From positions 77,501 through 141,500 of the forward strand of contig JAQFVV010000204.1 of the NCBI GenBank assembly GCA_028023455.1: a stretch of DNA of 64,000 bases, in the 5' to 3' direction. The position numbers were made by a program, and so were the translations under genes. The notes beneath the pieces were generated by a model. That model did no database searches, was not told the DNA's origin, and saw nothing but the letters and a program-made list of their open reading frames with translations. Below, piece after piece: positions 61,096 through 64,000 of the stretch. The stretch's first letter is position 1, and each line of letters starts with the position of its first letter. This DNA is from Epiperipatus broadwayi (lineage: Eukaryota > Onychophora > Udeonychophora > Euonychophora > Peripatidae).

Positions 61096-62091
61096 ATGCG
61101 GGATCGAATGGTTGATGAGACCCATCAGGAACATGGCCATTACGGAACAAGCAAGACTGAGGGGTACCTTAGTAATTGGTTTTACTGGCCAGGGATGCAC
61201 CACGACATTGCCAGAAGACTACGGAAGTGTGAGATTTGTGCGAGGACAAAACCGCTAAATCGGTCGAATGAAGGACCTCAGATACCGATCATCGTCCGAG
61301 AACCAAACCACACCCTGGCTATTGATTATTACGGGCCATTGCCGATGTTTGGGGGGAAGAGGTATTTACTGGTCACATATGATTTGTGCTCCAAAATGGT
61401 CGCCGCGTACCCCATGGCCCGGGCTAATGCAAACCAGACCATCAAACTGTTGGAAACCAAACAATTTCCCATCATCGGGAAACCTAAGTGCCTTTTATCG
61501 GATCATGGCACACCATTTCTATCAAAGGTGTGGAGGCGATGGGTGAACCAAACTGGGATCAAACATCATATGACGTCTATCCGGAACCCGCAGAGCAACC
61601 CATGTGAGCGGGTGATGCGGGAGTTGGGGCGGCTATTCCGCGTGTACACTGCAGGAGATCATCGGAAATGGGTTCGGGAGATTCCCCGGATTACTGAAAT
61701 GATCAATACCTCAAAGAATGAGTCCACTGGACTTGAACCCAGTCGACTCCATTATGGACGACCTATACCATATCCTTACGATGATAGACCCTCGATCCGA
61801 ACAGGAAGAGTTGATCGAAAACATGACAACCAGATAGCATTACGGAGATTGGAACATATGGGGGAAATGCGAAGGCAGACCAATAGGCCAATCCGAAACA
61901 TGTTCACTGTGGGAGACCGAGTGATGGTCAGATCAAATCCGGTCAGTCGACCGGAACAGAACGTATATAAAAAATTCCTCGACATCTATGAGGGCCCATA
62001 TGAGATCGTCAGGGCATATGGGAATAATGCCTTTGTACTGGCCCAAGGAAAGGGGACATTTAATGCGAGGGCACTGAAGAGGGCCGAATAA
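61096..62091 (+). CDS. pol: Ty3/gypsy integrase
   Basis: 331 residues from the first Met; the frame is readable from about 61039 (RIVIPKG precedes the Met). The HHCC zinc domain has H10 and H15 (HQEHGH) and C45 and C48 (CEIC). The catalytic core has all three acidic residues: D77 (AIDYYGPL), D136 (LLSDHGTPF) and E171 (NPCERV), with 34 residues between the last two as in retroviral-type integrases. The C-terminus carries the GPF/Y module (IYEGPYEIV) and ends GTFNARALKRAE. The domain itself looks intact, but it lacks its own start context because a frameshift cuts it from the RNase H part. It would process and join the element DNA ends in the nucleus if made. Confidence 0.9.
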   Translation: MRDRMVDETHQEHGHYGTSKTEGYLSNWFYWPGMHHDIARRLRKCEICARTKPLNRSNEGPQIPIIVREPNHTLAIDYYGPLPMFGGKRYLLVTYDLCSKMVAAYPMARANANQTIKLLETKQFPIIGKPKCLLSDHGTPFLSKVWRRWVNQTGIKHHMTSIRNPQSNPCERVMRELGRLFRVYTAGDHRKWVREIPRITEMINTSKNESTGLEPSRLHYGRPIPYPYDDRPSIRTGRVDRKHDNQIALRRLEHMGEMRRQTNRPIRNMFTVGDRVMVRSNPVSRPEQNVYKKFLDIYEGPYEIVRAYGNNAFVLAQGKGTFNARALKRAE

Positions 62092-62143
62092 CTTGGCTCC
62101 TTATCAGAGCTAAAATCCGCAATCCTCGGATTTTACTCACACC

Positions 62144-62156
62144 AGGTGGGGAGATA
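62144..62156 (+). other. Polypurine tract of the third element
   Basis: AGGTGGGGAGATA lies immediately before the TGTAAC start of the 3' LTR. Confidence 0.75.
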
Positions 62157-64000
62157 TGTAACAGAATAGCGTTACATAGGGTTTGAACCTAGGAAAGTTA
62201 GAGATATATATTAATGACGAAATAAATGACAGGTACAAAACTTTTTAAAAAACGATCTTGTTTTAAGAATAAACGAGAAACGGCCGTTTCTAAAGCAGAT
62301 CGCAGCTATACAAGAGTACCTGTCAGATTTATTGAACTAAAATTAAAAGAGTTTTTATTTTTTAATCATTATTTGTAAGTTTGCTTTTTTTTGTTATTTC
62401 GTTTTAAAAAAAAAGAATGATCGAGAACAAATTAGAAATTTTTTTATTAAATCATTTTTAAACAAAAAAGAAAGAAAAAAGATAAGTAAATTAATTAATC
62501 TGCAATAGGTTAAAAGATTCCAAGCGATCTAAGATATTTTGAATGGGGGGGCAATTAGTAGATTAAAAGTTAGAGAATTTGAAACAATAAGCAGGATGTA
62601 TGTTGGTAAAGTCTAGATAACAATCCAAATTTAGAAACAGAGGTGATAAAAAGTGTACACTGCTATTGTACTACTTAGACTTCTGGCTCCAGCTAAAACA
62701 ATACTTAAAAAAAATGGTAAAACTAAATTAAATTCCAACGTGGTGCAAATGTCCCAGAAACCATTGAATAAAGAGGACCCTTAATTAGCAAATAAGAACT
62801 AATGACTCATGAGTGCATGACAGAGATTGGAGGAAAAATTCAAGGTGTCGTGGCGGGAAAGAAGAGAAGAAAAAGGCAAGACAGAACTGGAGAGAGACAT
62901 TAATTACAATTATTAATTATTGATTAAGAGTTGTGGAAGGCGAAATTAATTTGAATTTTAGCGGAGAGTATTATTAATTTTTTTGGCAGAGCTTCTGATT
63001 AAGTACTTGGACTTCTTAACCTAAACTTTGTGTGATACCGTAGACGAAATGCGTTGCTGAATCCAAAATTCGCGGCTTGGCCGCCGAACCTTCGCACCTG
63101 GCACCGCTGATCGATCCTAGAATGCTCTCAACCTCGGAGAAAATGAACTCAAGGACCACACACGCCCTGGAAGCCCCACCAAAAGCCGGCATGCTGAATT
63201 AAGGAAAACATCGCTCAGGATCCCATTACAGTCTTCTCGTTCCACAGGTAGTTATATTTTAACATTTGCTCACACATTCATGCACCAGCTAAATTAACTT
63301 TAAAGTGGAGAACGATTTACAAACATTAAGTGTAAAATGATAAAATTACTAATGACCAAATTGAATCACTAAAGAACTCAACCAGAATCATATGTGCAAT
63401 TAAGAGTCAGCAAATATCTGTGCAAATTCATACCTAATTCCGTAATTATGTTATCTAGACTTACTAAATCATATATCTGCATGATAATTTTATTTACCCA
63501 GTTTTTCTAAATAAATCATTCATTTAATTAATACTTCTTTTATTGATCGCTTGGAATTTCAAATTTATTTAAATAATGTTGAATGAGTGCGAGAGTGATC
63601 TATGTTGTATAAGTTGAACGGGTACATTTAATATTTTAGTTAAGATTTAAGTATATTAATAGCGTTTATATTTGTCATACAATTCTTATGTTAATGTTAA
63701 GTTATGGTTAATTTATTCTGGGGGATATAGGGCGGGCCCAACAGTGATAAAGGTGTTTTAATATTGTTTTAACGGTAAAGTGCGATCTAGTTCGGAAACA
63801 GTGTTGCTGTGTTCGTTTCTTGCTGTCCGCTGGAGTGATGCTTGGGCATGTTCTGTGATATAGTTGAGTGAGCGTGTGCACGTGCGTGGCGAGCTTGTAA
63901 AGGTTCTCCTGGCGCCTATTACTCGGGTTCAATCTGAATCTACGTATGAAACAAATAAAAGCGTACGTGTATATGTGTTTGAAATTATTTTCACAAAACA
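62157..64000 (+). repeat. 3' LTR of the third element, truncated by the window
   Basis: The first 1844 bp of the LTR, matching 57981-59823 with few differences (for example A/G in the AGTTARAGATAT block, and one base in the GGA(A/G)AG run near 62890). Confidence 0.85.

Larger units (their letters stand above)
57981..64000 (+). mobile_element. Third LTR retrotransposon, internally deleted Ty3/gypsy; runs off the window
   Basis: Direct repeats start at 57981 and 62157, both beginning TGTAAC(G/A)GAATAGCGTTACA, with an offset of 4176 bp maintained to the window end and only scattered substitutions. The inside is about 1.5 kb and begins, without any primer site, gag, protease or reverse transcriptase, in the middle of RNase H. 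It ends with an integrase tail and a polypurine tract. The right LTR is cut by the window, so its terminal duplication cannot be checked. Confidence 0.85.

Overview
This window is strongly AT-rich eukaryotic DNA, with no operon-like packing and no intact cellular gene that I can recognise. Long (TA)n microsatellites, a BovB/RTE-like LINE, a Penelope-like element and Ty3/gypsy LTR retrotransposons point to an invertebrate animal. I cannot name the species. Everything with recognisable coding potential is a transposable element or a remnant of one; one 59-nt segment at 47301-47359 is the only candidate host exon.

Layout. 1-5892: gene-free AT-rich DNA with one old copy of a hammerhead-motif repeat (2941-3110). 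5893-7763: an old LTR, probably solo. 7841-19070: a complete, very young LTR element on the minus strand with two 3.9-kb LTRs, an ATAC target duplication, a tRNA-Lys-like primer site, a polypurine tract and one gag gene. Its pol gene is gone except for the last ~50 codons of integrase. 19399-21062: a foldback Penelope-like remnant followed by a piece of an APE-type LINE. 21658-23250: an unclassified LTR-like repeat. 25757-28630: a decayed RTE LINE. 29745-34212: a tandemly duplicated hammerhead-motif repeat, interrupted by an LTR that leads into a degenerate gag. 34213-47300: mostly empty, with (TA)n arrays, an LTR-like promoter block near 40.5-41.9 kb and a second foldback Penelope-like remnant (44915-45665). 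47301-49215: candidate exon, a small foldback with a hammerhead motif, a tRNA-derived SINE and a ~205-bp tandem repeat. 51673-57094: a second complete LTR element (1.57-kb LTRs) with a broken gag-like region and no pol. 57981 to the window end: a third LTR element (LTR about 2.6 kb) with only RNase H and integrase inside.

How the parts relate. The three LTR elements are all non-autonomous: the first keeps gag, the second a gag-like region, the third only the RNase H and integrase end of pol. None has a reverse transcriptase, yet the LTR pairs are nearly identical, so recent mobilisation in trans by full-length relatives is likely. Several LTR ends abut (TA)n tracts. A separate thread is a set of CTGATGA...GAAA motifs whose helix III pairs change in a compensating way between repeat families. 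They look like minimal hammerhead ribozymes, two of them attached to Penelope-like GIY-YIG remnants.
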